Positions 1 to 9,229 are shown, counted from the first letter of the stretch. The stretch: DNA of 49,406 nt from Oxalobacteraceae bacterium (GCA_027490465.1 JAIXXZ010000096.1:1-49406); one strand, 5' to 3'. A program made the numbers and translations. The notes: generated by a model from the sequence alone, not told the origin.

Positions 1-677
1 CCGAGATTGTGACGAAGCGCCTGAATATTACCCTCGTCATGCTTAGCCTCGGCAACACGCAGAATTTTTTCAAGTAACTCGATAGCCTCGTTGATTTTGC
101 CTTCACCCGCCAAAATCAGCGCCAGATTCGCATTGGCAGTACCGTGCCCTGGCTGGAGTGCAATTACCACCTCGAAAGCGGCCTTGGCCTGCTGGTTCAA
201 ACCGAGCGCGCTCATGGAAGCGCCAAGATTGTTATACCCATGAGGATCTGTGGGAGATTTTTCGATCGCCGCCATCGCGAATTGCGCCGCCTCCTGGTGG
301 CGTTTTGCCTGAGTCTCGACCGAGTGAAGATTATGCAAAATCTCGATGCGATCAGGAAACGCTGTCCGTATATGCATCAACAGCGCTCTGGCCTCGTCGA
401 GCTTACCGAGACGCATCAGGATCACCGACATCATCATGCCGACATTCAGATCCTCTGGCATCAACTGAGCCAGTTCAGCCGCATAACCGTAAGCCTCTCC
501 CAGATTAGACAGATCCATGTTGAGGTATGCGAGGCTGGACAAAGCCTCAATATTTTTATTATTTTTTTGATAAATTTTTTCGTATAGCGTTCGGGATGAG
601 AGAAAATCGCCGCGAGCCTTGGCCTGTCGGGCCTGGGTCAGCTTTCCATCGGTACTATTGTGCTTTCGTGTGCTCAT
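1..677 (-). CDS. TPR-repeat protein, N-terminal part (runs off the window)
   Basis: The minus-strand frame is open from an ATG at 677 to the window edge, about 225 codons, with no stop. The translation begins MSTRKHNSTDGKL and then shows helical tetratricopeptide-like repeats, for example YNNLGASMSALGLNQQAKAA and ANLALILAGEGKINEAIELL. TPR arrays of this kind are protein-interaction scaffolds and often form the N-terminal half of OGT-type (GT41) glycosyltransferases; whether a catalytic domain follows cannot be seen here. An in-frame ATG at 689 is possible, but the sigma-54-like site at 713-728 would leave it almost no leader, so 677 is preferred; neither start has a clear Shine-Dalgarno. It lies downstream of the fliC terminator on the same strand, near another TPR/OGT gene at 9299. 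A role in flagellin glycosylation is inference only. Confidence 0.75.
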   Translation of the reverse strand, partial: MSTRKHNSTDGKLTQARQAKARGDFLSSRTLYEKIYQKNNKNIEALSSLAYLNMDLSNLGEAYGYAAELAQLMPEDLNVGMMMSVILMRLGKLDEARALLMHIRTAFPDRIEILHNLHSVETQAKRHQEAAQFAMAAIEKSPTDPHGYNNLGASMSALGLNQQAKAAFEVVIALQPGHGTANANLALILAGEGKINEAIELLEKILRVAEAKHDEGNIQALRHNL

Positions 678-712
678 GATGGGTGTCATAAAATTGGCAT
701 CACACCAATCAA

Positions 713-728
713 AGCAAAAAATGCACCA
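713..728 (-). promoter_or_regulatory. Candidate sigma-54 promoter for the TPR gene
   Basis: On the minus strand the sequence reads TGGTGCATTTTTTGCT. The invariant GG and GC are exactly 10 bases apart and the -12 element TTGCT is perfect. The -24 element is TGGTGC rather than TGGCAC. The expected start of transcription lies about 25 bases before the ATG at 677. Confidence 0.4.
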
Positions 729-784
729 GAATCGTATTGCCTTTTGAATAATTCCGACCCGGCACGAGTCAAGGCCTGAAAGAG

Positions 785-814
785 AAAAAACCCGCAGAGC
801 TTGCGCTCTGCGGG
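785..814 (-). terminator. Rho-independent terminator of fliC
   Basis: A perfect 10-bp stem (CCCGCAGAGC / GCTCTGCGGG) with a 4-base loop lies 29 bases past the fliC stop. On the minus strand it is followed by a run of six T residues. It ends the fliC transcript and separates it from the TPR gene. Confidence 0.92.
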
Positions 815-842
815 TTATGACCAGCTTGCCTCAGTTTGCTGT

Positions 843-2774
843 TTATTGCAGCAGCGAGAGGACCGACTGAGGTGCCTGATTGGCCTGAGCCAACATGGCG
901 GTAGCAGCTTGCTGGATGATCTGCGTCTTCGCCAGCTGCGTTGTCTCCGTTGCGTAGTCGGTGTCCTTGATACGGCTTCGCGACTGCGCAGTATTGGTGA
1001 CAATGTTATCAAGATTGTTGACCGTGCTGACCAGACGATTCTGATAAGCACCCAGCTTGGCACGGTTTTCCGAAATCTTCTCGATCGCATTATCGATCGT
1101 CTTGATTGCGGAAGTCGCCGAAGCTTCGGTCAACACATTCGTGCCTGACAAGGATGTACCACCACCGCCTGAGCCGTAGGTCGGAACATTCGTGTCAAAG
1201 TCAGCGGCACCCACATTCATCTCGCGCAGACCGTGGGATGCGTAGCCGCCCAAGCCAGGCGCGTCTGTTGACAATTCATCACCCAGATCGATCGAAATCG
1301 GTGTGTTATTGATCGAGTTCAGTCGGATCACCGTGGCGCCGCTCTCGTCGGAGTACACATCAGACCACACGCCAGTATCAGCAGCGAAGCTATTGATGAG
1401 GTCAACTTTCTTAGCCAGTGTGTCGGTTGACTGACCCGAGCGCCAGATCTCGACGCCATTGATCTTGATTTCACCCTTGGCCCACTCAGTGTCTGAGTCT
1501 GCTACAGCGGCACCAACGACGGTATAGGCGTCGACGACGGTTTCGTTGCCGTCATCAGTACGGAAACCTTGAGTGCGCACCAGGCCCAGAGATGCCAGGG
1601 CAGCTGCCTCATCGGTTCTGGTACCGCCCAAGGCAATGGTGGTGGTTCCGATGGAAATAGGCTCGCCGCTGGTGGATTCAAGTTTCAGGAAACCTTTGAA
1701 TTCACGACCCCCGCCCGTTGCAAAGCCGCTTCGGCCATCATAAAGCTCATTCCCAGTTGCAGTGCCGTCGGATACGGCAATGGTGGCGCCTGAGTTATTG
1801 AACAGCACCAGCTTGCCAGCGTCATTCAACTTAGCCTGTACCGTGGACGCTCCACCCACCTGATTAATTTTATTAACCAGATCTTCCATGTTCGTGGTCT
1901 CGCCGACTTTGTATTCAATCGTCGAGCCCGAATCCAGCAAGGTGACCGTGATTTGGAATTCATTAGCAGTCAAGATACCAGTGCCAACATTCTTGGCCAC
2001 GACTTCGTTGAAACCACTTGCAGTAACACCCGCATTGCTACGGTTGATCGCCGTAATAACGTCATTAATATCCAGCGCAGTATTGCCGGTACTAGTTCCA
2101 GAGTTGTAGCCCGACGTATCGCTCTTGATAATATCAATCACGGTACCGTTGATAACCAGGCTCATCGAGGTTGCAGTGGCGAATGATTCGCTGATTGCCA
2201 TCGTATCGTCGGTGAAGCCGAGACGACCACCGATCACCACGTTGTTAGTTGCACTGGAATTACCCATGCCCAGATCTTTAGTCGCAACCGAGCTGATACC
2301 GACTTTCATGATCTGCTCGGCCTTATCGCCGATCTGCAGTGTCTTGTCCCTGAAGGAACCGTCCAGCAGGTTGATGTTATTGAACTGCGTCGTCTTGGCA
2401 ATACGATCGATCTCTTGCTTGAGCTGATCAACTTCGTCGTTGAGCGCTTTACGGTCAGCCGAATTGTTAACACCGTTGACGGACTGCACAGCGAGTTCAC
2501 GCATACGCTGGAGCATGTTCGTGACTTCGTCCATCGCGCCTTCAGCGGTCTGCATCAGCGAAATGCCATCATTGGCATTACGGATAGCCATCGAAAGGCC
2601 ACGAACCTGGGAATCCATACGCGTGCTGATCGACAGACCGGCAGCGTCGTCTTTGGCGCTATTGATACGGCTACCTGTCGACAAGCGCTGCATGGCAGTT
2701 TCAAGAGCACGGTTATTTTTAACGATCGAATCCTGCGCGACCATTGACTTGACGTTAGTGTTAATTACAGACAT
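843..2774 (-). CDS. fliC: Flagellin (filament protein)
   Basis: This is the filament subunit, exported by the flagellar type III system. Residues 1 to about 140 are a classic flagellin N-terminal domain (INTNVKSMVAQ, RLSTGSRINSAKDDAAGLSIS), and the last 90 residues are the C-terminal domain ending LAQANQAPQSVLSLLQ. At 643 aa it is longer than enteric FliC (about 500); the extra length is in the central, surface-exposed part. There, about residues 205-270 and 286-335, lie modules of the flagellin hook IN type (SLVINGTVI..., EYKVGETTNMEDLVNKINQ). AGGAGT sits 6 bases before the ATG. The gene has its own sigma-28 promoter at 2914-2940, leaving a leader of roughly 130 bases, and a strong terminator. 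It follows flaG on the same strand. Confidence 0.97.
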   Translation of the reverse strand: MSVINTNVKSMVAQDSIVKNNRALETAMQRLSTGSRINSAKDDAAGLSISTRMDSQVRGLSMAIRNANDGISLMQTAEGAMDEVTNMLQRMRELAVQSVNGVNNSADRKALNDEVDQLKQEIDRIAKTTQFNNINLLDGSFRDKTLQIGDKAEQIMKVGISSVATKDLGMGNSSATNNVVIGGRLGFTDDTMAISESFATATSMSLVINGTVIDIIKSDTSGYNSGTSTGNTALDINDVITAINRSNAGVTASGFNEVVAKNVGTGILTANEFQITVTLLDSGSTIEYKVGETTNMEDLVNKINQVGGASTVQAKLNDAGKLVLFNNSGATIAVSDGTATGNELYDGRSGFATGGGREFKGFLKLESTSGEPISIGTTTIALGGTRTDEAAALASLGLVRTQGFRTDDGNETVVDAYTVVGAAVADSDTEWAKGEIKINGVEIWRSGQSTDTLAKKVDLINSFAADTGVWSDVYSDESGATVIRLNSINNTPISIDLGDELSTDAPGLGGYASHGLREMNVGAADFDTNVPTYGSGGGGTSLSGTNVLTEASATSAIKTIDNAIEKISENRAKLGAYQNRLVSTVNNLDNIVTNTAQSRSRIKDTDYATETTQLAKTQIIQQAATAMLAQANQAPQSVLSLLQ

Positions 2775-2913
2775 GTTTTTACTCCTAAATGAAAATCAAC
2801 TTTTCAAAAAAGGCTGTGCTGCAACAACACCGTCATCAACATTACCTCTTGTCGGACGCGGCTTGCTCTTGCATCAGTCTCACAGAAAGTCTTGTTTCCT
2901 TCTGTTAAAGCGT

Positions 2914-2940
2914 GAATCGGCTGTGATTCTTAAAACTTAA
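2914..2940 (-). promoter_or_regulatory. Sigma-28 (FliA) promoter of fliC
   Basis: On the minus strand it reads TTAAGTTT, 11 bases, GCCGATTC. This matches the FliA consensus TAAAGTTT-N11-GCCGATAA at 7 of 8 and 6 of 8 positions with exact spacing. It lies in the flaG-fliC gap. Confidence 0.88.
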
Positions 2941-2954
2941 TAGCTAAACCAGAC

Positions 2955-3338
2955 TTAAAGCGCTTCGTTGAAGAGAATTCCCTTCATATCCTCGATGCTA
3001 TGCGCCATTTTTACGGCGGCTTCGCTCGGGATCTGGCGAACGACCTCGCCCGAATTTGTGTTTTTAACAACAATAATGAACTTGTTAATCCGTTGATCCA
3101 GGGAAAAATGCAGATCACGCCGAGTCTCTTTCACCATCTGATTCAGACGCTCGATCATTTCCTGCATCGCCTCACGTTGCTGCTCAGGGTCAAATTTGGG
3201 CTTGGCAGCTTGTTCGGTCTTGGCTGGCATCGAAGGCCTCAAGGGCACTTGATTGTCGGGGGCACTTTTCGCTGCCTGCATATCCTCCCGCACACCCGCG
3301 TGCATCGCAGTAGAAACTGATTTCAGAAGATCGCCCAT
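2955..3338 (-). CDS. flaG: FlaG family protein
   Basis: This is a 127-aa protein of the FlaG family. The C-terminal half carries the family signature: LHFSLDQRINKFIIVVKN, then SGEVVRQIPSEAAVKMA. The first 55 residues are a variable, hydrophilic Pro/Ala/Lys stretch. FlaG proteins influence filament length and are usually found beside flagellin or fliD. Here it lies upstream of fliC on the same strand, separated by 180 bases that contain the fliC promoter. A weak AAGGGG lies before the ATG. Its own sigma-28 promoter is at 3431-3457. Confidence 0.92.
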   Translation of the reverse strand: MGDLLKSVSTAMHAGVREDMQAAKSAPDNQVPLRPSMPAKTEQAAKPKFDPEQQREAMQEMIERLNQMVKETRRDLHFSLDQRINKFIIVVKNTNSGEVVRQIPSEAAVKMAHSIEDMKGILFNEAL

Positions 3339-3430
3339 ACGAAATACCCCTTTTGGAATTCAACACCTAAAAGTCATGCGAGTGGCCGGTTATCCCGAGC
3401 CTGATCAGAAAACCTCCATGCTTATTCGAT

Positions 3431-3457
3431 GATTCGGTCTAGGGGCGGCAAACTTTA
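3431..3457 (-). promoter_or_regulatory. Sigma-28 promoter of flaG
   Basis: On the minus strand it reads TAAAGTTT (perfect -35), 11 bases, ACCGAATC. It is 93 bases upstream of the flaG ATG. The -35 element sits in the loop of an inverted repeat (GGGCGGC at 3443-3449, GCCGCCC at 3458-3464). Confidence 0.82.
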
Positions 3458-3464
3458 GCCGCCC

Positions 3465-3731
3465 GGACAATTAAGAACAGGAATGCTGCAACAAGTTGTC
3501 TTTTTTTTATTATTACAGCCACTCTTTCGAGGGTCGGCCTGGTATCCGCTCTAAGACTGCCGCGCCTCAACCCAGGCCATCGTAAGGCGGCTGGCTCGCG
3601 TAAGCTAAGTGCGTCAGCAGGCGACCAGGCATTACCGCAAGGCGGTGGCCAGTTCGGCCACCACCCATTCGATCATCGAATTGCGTCAGTCGACGTGTCG
3701 ACGCCAAGGCCAGTTGAGCCCATTAAGCCTG
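3465..3731. other. Non-coding gap between flaG promoter and the octad-repeat gene
   Basis: No supported gene is seen. The stretch holds a hairpin at 3644-3662 (GGTGGCC/GGCCACC, 5-base loop), 70 bases past the stop of the octad gene. It also has a 13-base palindrome TTCGATCATCGAA at 3668-3680 and a T-run at 3501-3508 on the plus strand. The hairpin has no T-run after it on the minus strand, so it is not a convincing Rho-independent terminator. Confidence 0.5.
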
Positions 3732-6700
3732 TCAATAGTTCAGATATTGAATCAAGCTAGCACTTTGCAACGCATCAATCTGATCGGAGGTCAGACTCAG
3801 AATCTGCGTTGTCGTCAACGCTGCCACTTGAGCCGAACTGAGGTTATCAACGACATCGGTCGTCATACCCTGCAAGAAGTCGGTACTCAATTGCGCAACC
3901 TGGGTCGCATCAAAGCCTGCCAACTGAGCGGAGCTCAGGATTCCGCCCTGTGCTGAGCTCAGCGAAGCAAGCTGCGTCTCACTCAGCTTACTCAACTGAG
4001 ATGTGCTGAGTTCTGCGAACAGGGTCGAATCCAGGCTAGCGAACTGGTCAGTCGTCAGTGCGCGGATTTGTGCCGTACCCAGCTCGCTGATCTCGTCGGT
4101 ACCTATCTGGTTGAGATCCTCCGTCTCGAGGGATGCTATCTGCGCTGTTGTCAGCTTGACGAGCTGATCCGAACTCAATGCAGCAACCTGGTCACTGGTC
4201 AAGCCAGCGATCTGCGCGGTTGTCAGGCCACGCAACTGCGTTGTAGACAGCTTCTCAATCACATCAGTGAGCAGCGAGTTCAGAGTTGCTACCGTCAGGC
4301 TACCCATCTGACTCGACGTCAATCCAGCAGCCTGATCGGTTGTCAGAGCGCCCAGCTGATCCGACGTCAAGTTGTTAAGCTGACTGCTGGTCAATTTGGA
4401 TATCTGGCTGGTCGTGAGCCCAGCAAGCAGTCCAGTGTCCAACAAAGCCAACTGGCTTGTCTTCAGCGCGACTATCTGAGCCGTACCCAATGCGGCAATC
4501 TCATCCGACGACAGCGCATTCAAATCCTCTGTCTCCAGGGCAGCCACCTGAGCGGTGGAAAGCTTGACTAGCTGATCAGATCCAAGTGCGCCGACCTGAT
4601 CCGATGTCAGTCCAGCCACCTGAGCCGTGGTCAGGCCACGCAACTGAAGTGTCGATAGATTCGCAATGAAATCAGACGACAGTGAGGCCAGCTTCGCTAC
4701 CGTGACCGAAGCCAGCTGAGCTGATGTGAGACCAGCCACCTGGTCAGTCGTCAGTGACTCAAGCTGCGCGCTGGTCATGTTGTTAATCTGGCTGCTGGTG
4801 AGCTTTGAAACCTGCGACGTCGTCATTGCTGCCAACAAGGCAGTATCAAGTGCTGGAAGCTGTACCGTTGTCAGCGCCGCTATCTGAGCTGTACCGAGCG
4901 CAGCAAGCTCATCGGACGTCAGCGCATTGAGATCTTCGGTCTCGAATGCCGCTATCTGTGCCGTGGAAAGTTTCGTCAGCTGATCTGAGCCAAGCGCAGC
5001 TACCTGATCCGACTTCAGTCCTGCAACCTGTGCCGTCGTCAAACCACGCAATTGTTCTGTGCTTAACTTCGACACAAAATCAGTGGACAGCGCTTGAAGT
5101 TTGCTGACTGTGAGACCTGCAATCTGCGCAGAGCTCAAACCAGCGGCCTGAACCGTGGTCAACACATCAAGCTGTGCGGTCGTCAAGTTGTTAAGCTGGT
5201 CCGTCGTCAGTCGACTGATTTGGGCTGTGCTCATGGAGGACAGCAAGGCAGTATCCAATGCAGCAAGCTGGGCAGTCTTCAGTGCAGCGATCTGCGCGGT
5301 GCCCAAAGCATTGATTTCGTCCGAACTGAACTGGTTTAAATCATCTGATTCAAGTGCGGCAATCTGGGCGGTCGAGAGTTTTGCGATCTGAACCGAAGTA
5401 AGCGCAGAGGCCTGATCCGTTGTCAATGCAGCGACCTGAGCGGTAGTGACACCGGATAGCTGTGCCGTCGAAAGATTTGCAATGAAATCAGAGGATAGCG
5501 AAGCCAGCTTGGATGCCGTCATGTTTTTGATTTGCGCAGACGACAAACCTGCCACTTGATCGGTCGTCAATGCGGCCAACTGGTCTGATCCAAAATTGTT
5601 CAGCTGATCACTGGTCAACTTGGATACCTGTTCGCTGGTCATTGCAGCCAGTAGTTCCGTGCTCAGACTCGAAATTTGACTCGTCTTGAGTGCAGCCACT
5701 TGTGTCGTAGTGAGCTGAGTTATTTCTTCTGTAGCAAACAAGTTCAGATCATCAGAACCCAGTGCCCCAAGCTGCGCTGTGGTGAGGTTTGAGACCTGGG
5801 CCGAGGTTAAAGCAACAATTTGATCCGAGGTAAGACCATTAATGTGATCCGTCGTGAGCCACCGGATTTGTGAGCTATTCAAAGCGGCGATGACATCACT
5901 CGACAGTGCTGCAACCTTCGCTGTCCCCAATGCTGAGACTTGCGCTGACGATAAACCGGCTACTTGCCCAGACAACAAATCCCCAATACGCGAAGCACTC
6001 AGACTGTTGAGCTGCACACTCGTGAGTTTATTGACCTGCGCTGATGTCATTGCAGCAAACAAATCACTGGCGAGGTTAGACAAATGCGCTGTGGTCAAGG
6101 CACTCACTTGCTGGGTGGTGAATGCCGCAATTTGATCCGATGTCAGGAAATTGAGCTGCGTCGATGACAAATTATTGATTTGCGCTGTAGACAAACGTAC
6201 CACCTGCGCGGTCGTGAGAGAACTCAGCAACTCTGTGGCGAGATTATCCAGCTGCGTATTTGTCAATATTGATATCTGCAGCGTCGTCAATGCCTGAATC
6301 TCCTCTGAACTGAACTTGTTCAGATCATCCGATTGCATCGCAGCAACTTGGGCTGTCGTCAGCTTGGAGATTTGCACCGAAGTCAAGGCCTCTGCCTGCT
6401 CTGTCGTCATTCCAACGATCTGATCCGTAGTCAGACCTGCTAACTGAGTCGCGGATAAGGCTGCCACCGCATCTGTTGAAATAGTCGCCATATTGGCAAC
6501 GGTGAGCTTGCTCAACTGAGCCGAAGTCAAGCCTACAATCTGATCCGAAGTTAAGGCACTCAGCTGGTCTGTCGTGAGATTGTTGAGCTGGCTGGTACTC
6601 AGCTTGGATACTTGTAGCGTGGTGAGTGCACTCAGCAACGACGTGTCGAGGTTAGCAAGCTGGGATGTCTTTAATGCACTGATTTGCGCCGTTGTCAGGG

Positions 6701-8801
6701 CAACCACCTGGTCCGAACCAAGTGCGTTGAGCTGGTCGGATGACAAGCTAGCAATCTGAGTCGTGCTCAGGCGAATCACCTGAGCAGTGCTCAGGGCACC
6801 GAGCAGCTCAGTCGCAAGATTGTTCAGCTGAGCAGTTTTTAATGCCGAAATCTGGGCGGTATTCATCGCCTGGATTTCATCAGAAGTGAACTGATTCAAA
6901 TCATCGCTCTCGAGCGCGGCGACTTGGGCCGTGCTCAAACGAGCGATTTGCACACTAGTCAAAGCTTGAGCCTGGTCGGTGGTCAATCCAACGATCTGCG
7001 CCGTCGTCAGACCCGGCAATTGTGCCGTGGTCAACTTTTCAATGGCGTCGGATGAAAGAAATGCCAGATTGGCTGCCGTCAGATTACCAATCTGAGCAGA
7101 GGTCAAACCAGCAACCTGATCAGTTGTGATGACACTCAGCTGATCGGACGTTAGATTATTGAGCTGACTGCTCGTCATCTTCGAAACTTGCAAGCTGGTG
7201 AGCTTGCTCAGCATTTCAGTAGACAGCGATGCTAACTGCGAGGTTTTCAGTGCCGTGATCTGCGCCGTCGTCATCGCGGTGAGCTGATCGGAGCTCAGCT
7301 CATTGAGCTGCACTGTGACGAGATTCGCAATTTGCGCAGTACTCAGGCGGGTCACCTGGGATGTCGTAAACGCGGTGAGCAACTCTGTTGCAAGGTTATT
7401 GAGTTGGGCGCTGGTTAGTGCCGCCAGCTGAGAATTTGTGAGCGCCTGTATCTCGTCGGATGAGAACTGATTCAGATCGTCTGACTCAAGACTCGCGATT
7501 TGCGAGGTGCTAAGCGCACTGATTTGCACTGAACTTAAGGCAGCTGCCTGGGCTGTCGACAGACCAGCGATCTGCGCTGTGGTCAGACCACGAAGCTGGG
7601 CGGTGCCTAAAGCAGATATCCCGTCCGAGGCAAGCTGGCTCAGGTTACTGACGTTCAGGCCCGCAATTTGGGCTGAGGTGAGGCCAGCGACTTGAACCGA
7701 AGTCAGCGCAGTCAGCTGATCTGAATTGAGGTTATTCAGCTGACTGGTACTGAGCTTGGATAGCTGCAGTGTCGTGAACTCGGTAAATAACGCACTATCT
7801 AACGCCGCCAGTTGCGATGTTTTGAGTGAAGAAACCTGCGCGGTAGTTAACGCACTGATTTGGTCAGAGCTCAAAAAATTCAATTGATCTGAACTCAAGT
7901 TAGCCACTTGTGCCGTGGTTAATTTACTCACTTGCTCTGTCTTGAGCGAACTCAACAAGTCAGAATTCAGCGCATTTAGCTGGGTTGTTTTCAGGGCCGA
8001 TATCTGAGCCGAAGACAGAGAACGGATCTGATCTGATTGCAGCAGGTTCAACGCATCGGGGCTGAGATTGTTGATCTGCGCCGTTGTCAATTTCCCGAGC
8101 TGATCGGTGGTCAGGGCACTGATCAGCGACCCATCCAGATTGTTCAGCTGCGAACTGCTCAATGCTCGGACCTGATGCGTTGCCAATGCCGCTATTTCAT
8201 CCGAGGTGAACTGGTTCAAATCTTCTGTTTCCAGCGCTGCAATCTGGCTGGTCGTTAAATTCGCTATTTCGTCAGAAGTCAGTGCTTCCACCTGCGCGGT
8301 AGTCAGCTTTGCTATCTGGGTCGTTGATAGCCGGACCATCTGGGCGCTGCTGAGTGCGAGCAAACCATCCGTCGTTATCGACGAGATGACATCGGTTGAG
8401 AGGCTGGCAATCTGAGCAGTAGAAATGTAGCTAGCCGTGGTGTCGAGTGCGGCCACCTGGCTGGTGCCAAAATTATTAATCTGCGTATAAGACATGACAG
8501 CAAGCTGCCCCTGCCGCATCCCGCTGATCGCCGTGGTCGTGATGGCGGATATCTGGCTATTGGTCAGCTTTTTGATGGCATCGGACGAAATGGCGCCAAG
8601 CTGGGCTGAGTTGAACAAGGCCATTGCCGCAGTACTTATTACAAAACTGTCCCCCTTAATCGCGCTGATTTGCTCGGTCTTGAGCGCTGCCACCTGGCTA
8701 GTCTTGAGCCCGGCCAGATCTGAAGACTTCAAACGACTCATTTGGGCCGTGGTCAAATCCGCAACCGAAGCAGCCGACATGTTGGTAAAAATGGAGGACA
8801 T
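3732..8801 (-). CDS. Giant Ser/Thr-rich octapeptide-repeat protein, function unknown
   Basis: This is a 1689-aa protein built of octapeptides of consensus L-[TS]-[TS]-[ADS]-Q-[ILV]-x-x. From residue 190 to 1685 there are 187 consecutive octads without one insertion or deletion, ending in YLNY. Residues 1-189 are also mostly octads, interrupted by two 7-residue inserts (IKGDSFV, LDTTASY). No signal peptide or membrane segment is visible, no cysteine was seen and proline is rare. Conserved hydrophobic positions 1 and 6 and Ser/Thr before a short helix-like segment suggest a solenoid; that is inference. I do not recognise an assigned function. AGAGG lies 5 bases before the ATG and a sigma-28-like site is at 8963-8989. 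Its place between flaG-fliC and a glycosyltransferase suggests a secreted or surface protein expressed with the filament, perhaps glycosylated. Confidence 0.9.
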   Translation of the reverse strand: MSSIFTNMSAASVADLTTAQMSRLKSSDLAGLKTSQVAALKTEQISAIKGDSFVISTAAMALFNSAQLGAISSDAIKKLTNSQISAITTTAISGMRQGQLAVMSYTQINNFGTSQVAALDTTASYISTAQIASLSTDVISSITTDGLLALSSAQMVRLSTTQIAKLTTAQVEALTSDEIANLTTSQIAALETEDLNQFTSDEIAALATHQVRALSSSQLNNLDGSLISALTTDQLGKLTTAQINNLSPDALNLLQSDQIRSLSSAQISALKTTQLNALNSDLLSSLKTEQVSKLTTAQVANLSSDQLNFLSSDQISALTTAQVSSLKTSQLAALDSALFTEFTTLQLSKLSTSQLNNLNSDQLTALTSVQVAGLTSAQIAGLNVSNLSQLASDGISALGTAQLRGLTTAQIAGLSTAQAAALSSVQISALSTSQIASLESDDLNQFSSDEIQALTNSQLAALTSAQLNNLATELLTAFTTSQVTRLSTAQIANLVTVQLNELSSDQLTAMTTAQITALKTSQLASLSTEMLSKLTSLQVSKMTSSQLNNLTSDQLSVITTDQVAGLTSAQIGNLTAANLAFLSSDAIEKLTTAQLPGLTTAQIVGLTTDQAQALTSVQIARLSTAQVAALESDDLNQFTSDEIQAMNTAQISALKTAQLNNLATELLGALSTAQVIRLSTTQIASLSSDQLNALGSDQVVALTTAQISALKTSQLANLDTSLLSALTTLQVSKLSTSQLNNLTTDQLSALTSDQIVGLTSAQLSKLTVANMATISTDAVAALSATQLAGLTTDQIVGMTTEQAEALTSVQISKLTTAQVAAMQSDDLNKFSSEEIQALTTLQISILTNTQLDNLATELLSSLTTAQVVRLSTAQINNLSSTQLNFLTSDQIAAFTTQQVSALTTAHLSNLASDLFAAMTSAQVNKLTSVQLNSLSASRIGDLLSGQVAGLSSAQVSALGTAKVAALSSDVIAALNSSQIRWLTTDHINGLTSDQIVALTSAQVSNLTTAQLGALGSDDLNLFATEEITQLTTTQVAALKTSQISSLSTELLAAMTSEQVSKLTSDQLNNFGSDQLAALTTDQVAGLSSAQIKNMTASKLASLSSDFIANLSTAQLSGVTTAQVAALTTDQASALTSVQIAKLSTAQIAALESDDLNQFSSDEINALGTAQIAALKTAQLAALDTALLSSMSTAQISRLTTDQLNNLTTAQLDVLTTVQAAGLSSAQIAGLTVSKLQALSTDFVSKLSTEQLRGLTTAQVAGLKSDQVAALGSDQLTKLSTAQIAAFETEDLNALTSDELAALGTAQIAALTTVQLPALDTALLAAMTTSQVSKLTSSQINNMTSAQLESLTTDQVAGLTSAQLASVTVAKLASLSSDFIANLSTLQLRGLTTAQVAGLTSDQVGALGSDQLVKLSTAQVAALETEDLNALSSDEIAALGTAQIVALKTSQLALLDTGLLAGLTTSQISKLTSSQLNNLTSDQLGALTTDQAAGLTSSQMGSLTVATLNSLLTDVIEKLSTTQLRGLTTAQIAGLTSDQVAALSSDQLVKLTTAQIASLETEDLNQIGTDEISELGTAQIRALTTDQFASLDSTLFAELSTSQLSKLSETQLASLSSAQGGILSSAQLAGFDATQVAQLSTDFLQGMTTDVVDNLSSAQVAALTTTQILSLTSDQIDALQSASLIQYLNY
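3747..8234 (-). repeat. 24-bp coding repeats in nested blocks
   Basis: There are 187 in-frame 24-bp units. A marker pair of octads (L-E-[ST]-[DE]-D-L-N-Q then F-[ST]-S-D-E-I-x-x) opens each higher-order block. Read from the N-terminus the blocks are 31 octads (8234-7491), 24 (7490-6915), 24 (6914-6339), 24 (6338-5763), 17 (5762-5355), 17 (5354-4947), 17 (4946-4539), 17 (4538-4131) and a final 16 (4130-3747). The step between classes is always 7 octads (168 bp). It corresponds to extra copies of a 7-octad module that begins with the octad type L-x-[ST]-x-L-[LIF]. Confidence 0.9.
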
Positions 8802-8962
8802 ATGAACCTCTTAATCTTCAAGACAACAAAACGTGTCTTTGAATCTATTGAAATAATTTCTCAAAAAGCAAGTATCCGAATCAGCCAATCAGACATCTTG
8901 AAATCTATTATCGTTTTCTTAATACCACCGCCGATAAGGCATAAACTCCTCATTCGGATCCT

Positions 8963-8989
8963 TGGTCGACAGATCTTTTGAAAGCTTTA
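8963..8989 (-). promoter_or_regulatory. Candidate sigma-28 promoter of the octad-repeat gene
   Basis: On the minus strand it reads TAAAGCTT, 11 bases, GTCGACCA. The -35 matches 7 of 8 and the -10 matches 5 of 8 positions of the FliA consensus. It is about 160 bases upstream of the ATG at 8801. Confidence 0.4.
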
Positions 8990-9229
8990 GTGCTGATTTA
9001 AAAAAACAGGCAAACACCGTCCGCAATCGACTGGCATCGAGATTTTTATTGTTATTGTTATAATTTTTTGCGATATCAAGGGCGACTTGAACGCAAATAG
9101 TTATTTTTCTGAAAACTCAAGAAGGGCTTGCTAAGCAGCTAACGAATTAACAGCCTGGAATGGCCCCATTACCGGAATTGTATAAATTGCATTAAAGTCT
9201 ATTCTGAATAAATGTATTGAATTGATCGA
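8990..9229. other. AT-rich divergent intergenic region
   Basis: This is the middle of the 497-bp gap between the octad-repeat gene and the plus-strand glycosylation genes. It is much richer in A and T than the flanking genes. No supported ORF, strong hairpin or RNA gene is seen; candidate promoters lie at both ends. Confidence 0.5.

Noticed and set aside
4131..8234. CRISPR-like periodicity
   Set aside because: The 24-bp period is a coding repeat without unique spacers; synonymous positions vary while the protein pattern holds.
8925..8945. GCCGATAA on the plus strand in the octad/GT intergenic region
   Set aside because: A perfect -10 box, but the sequence 11 bases upstream does not resemble TAAAGTTT.
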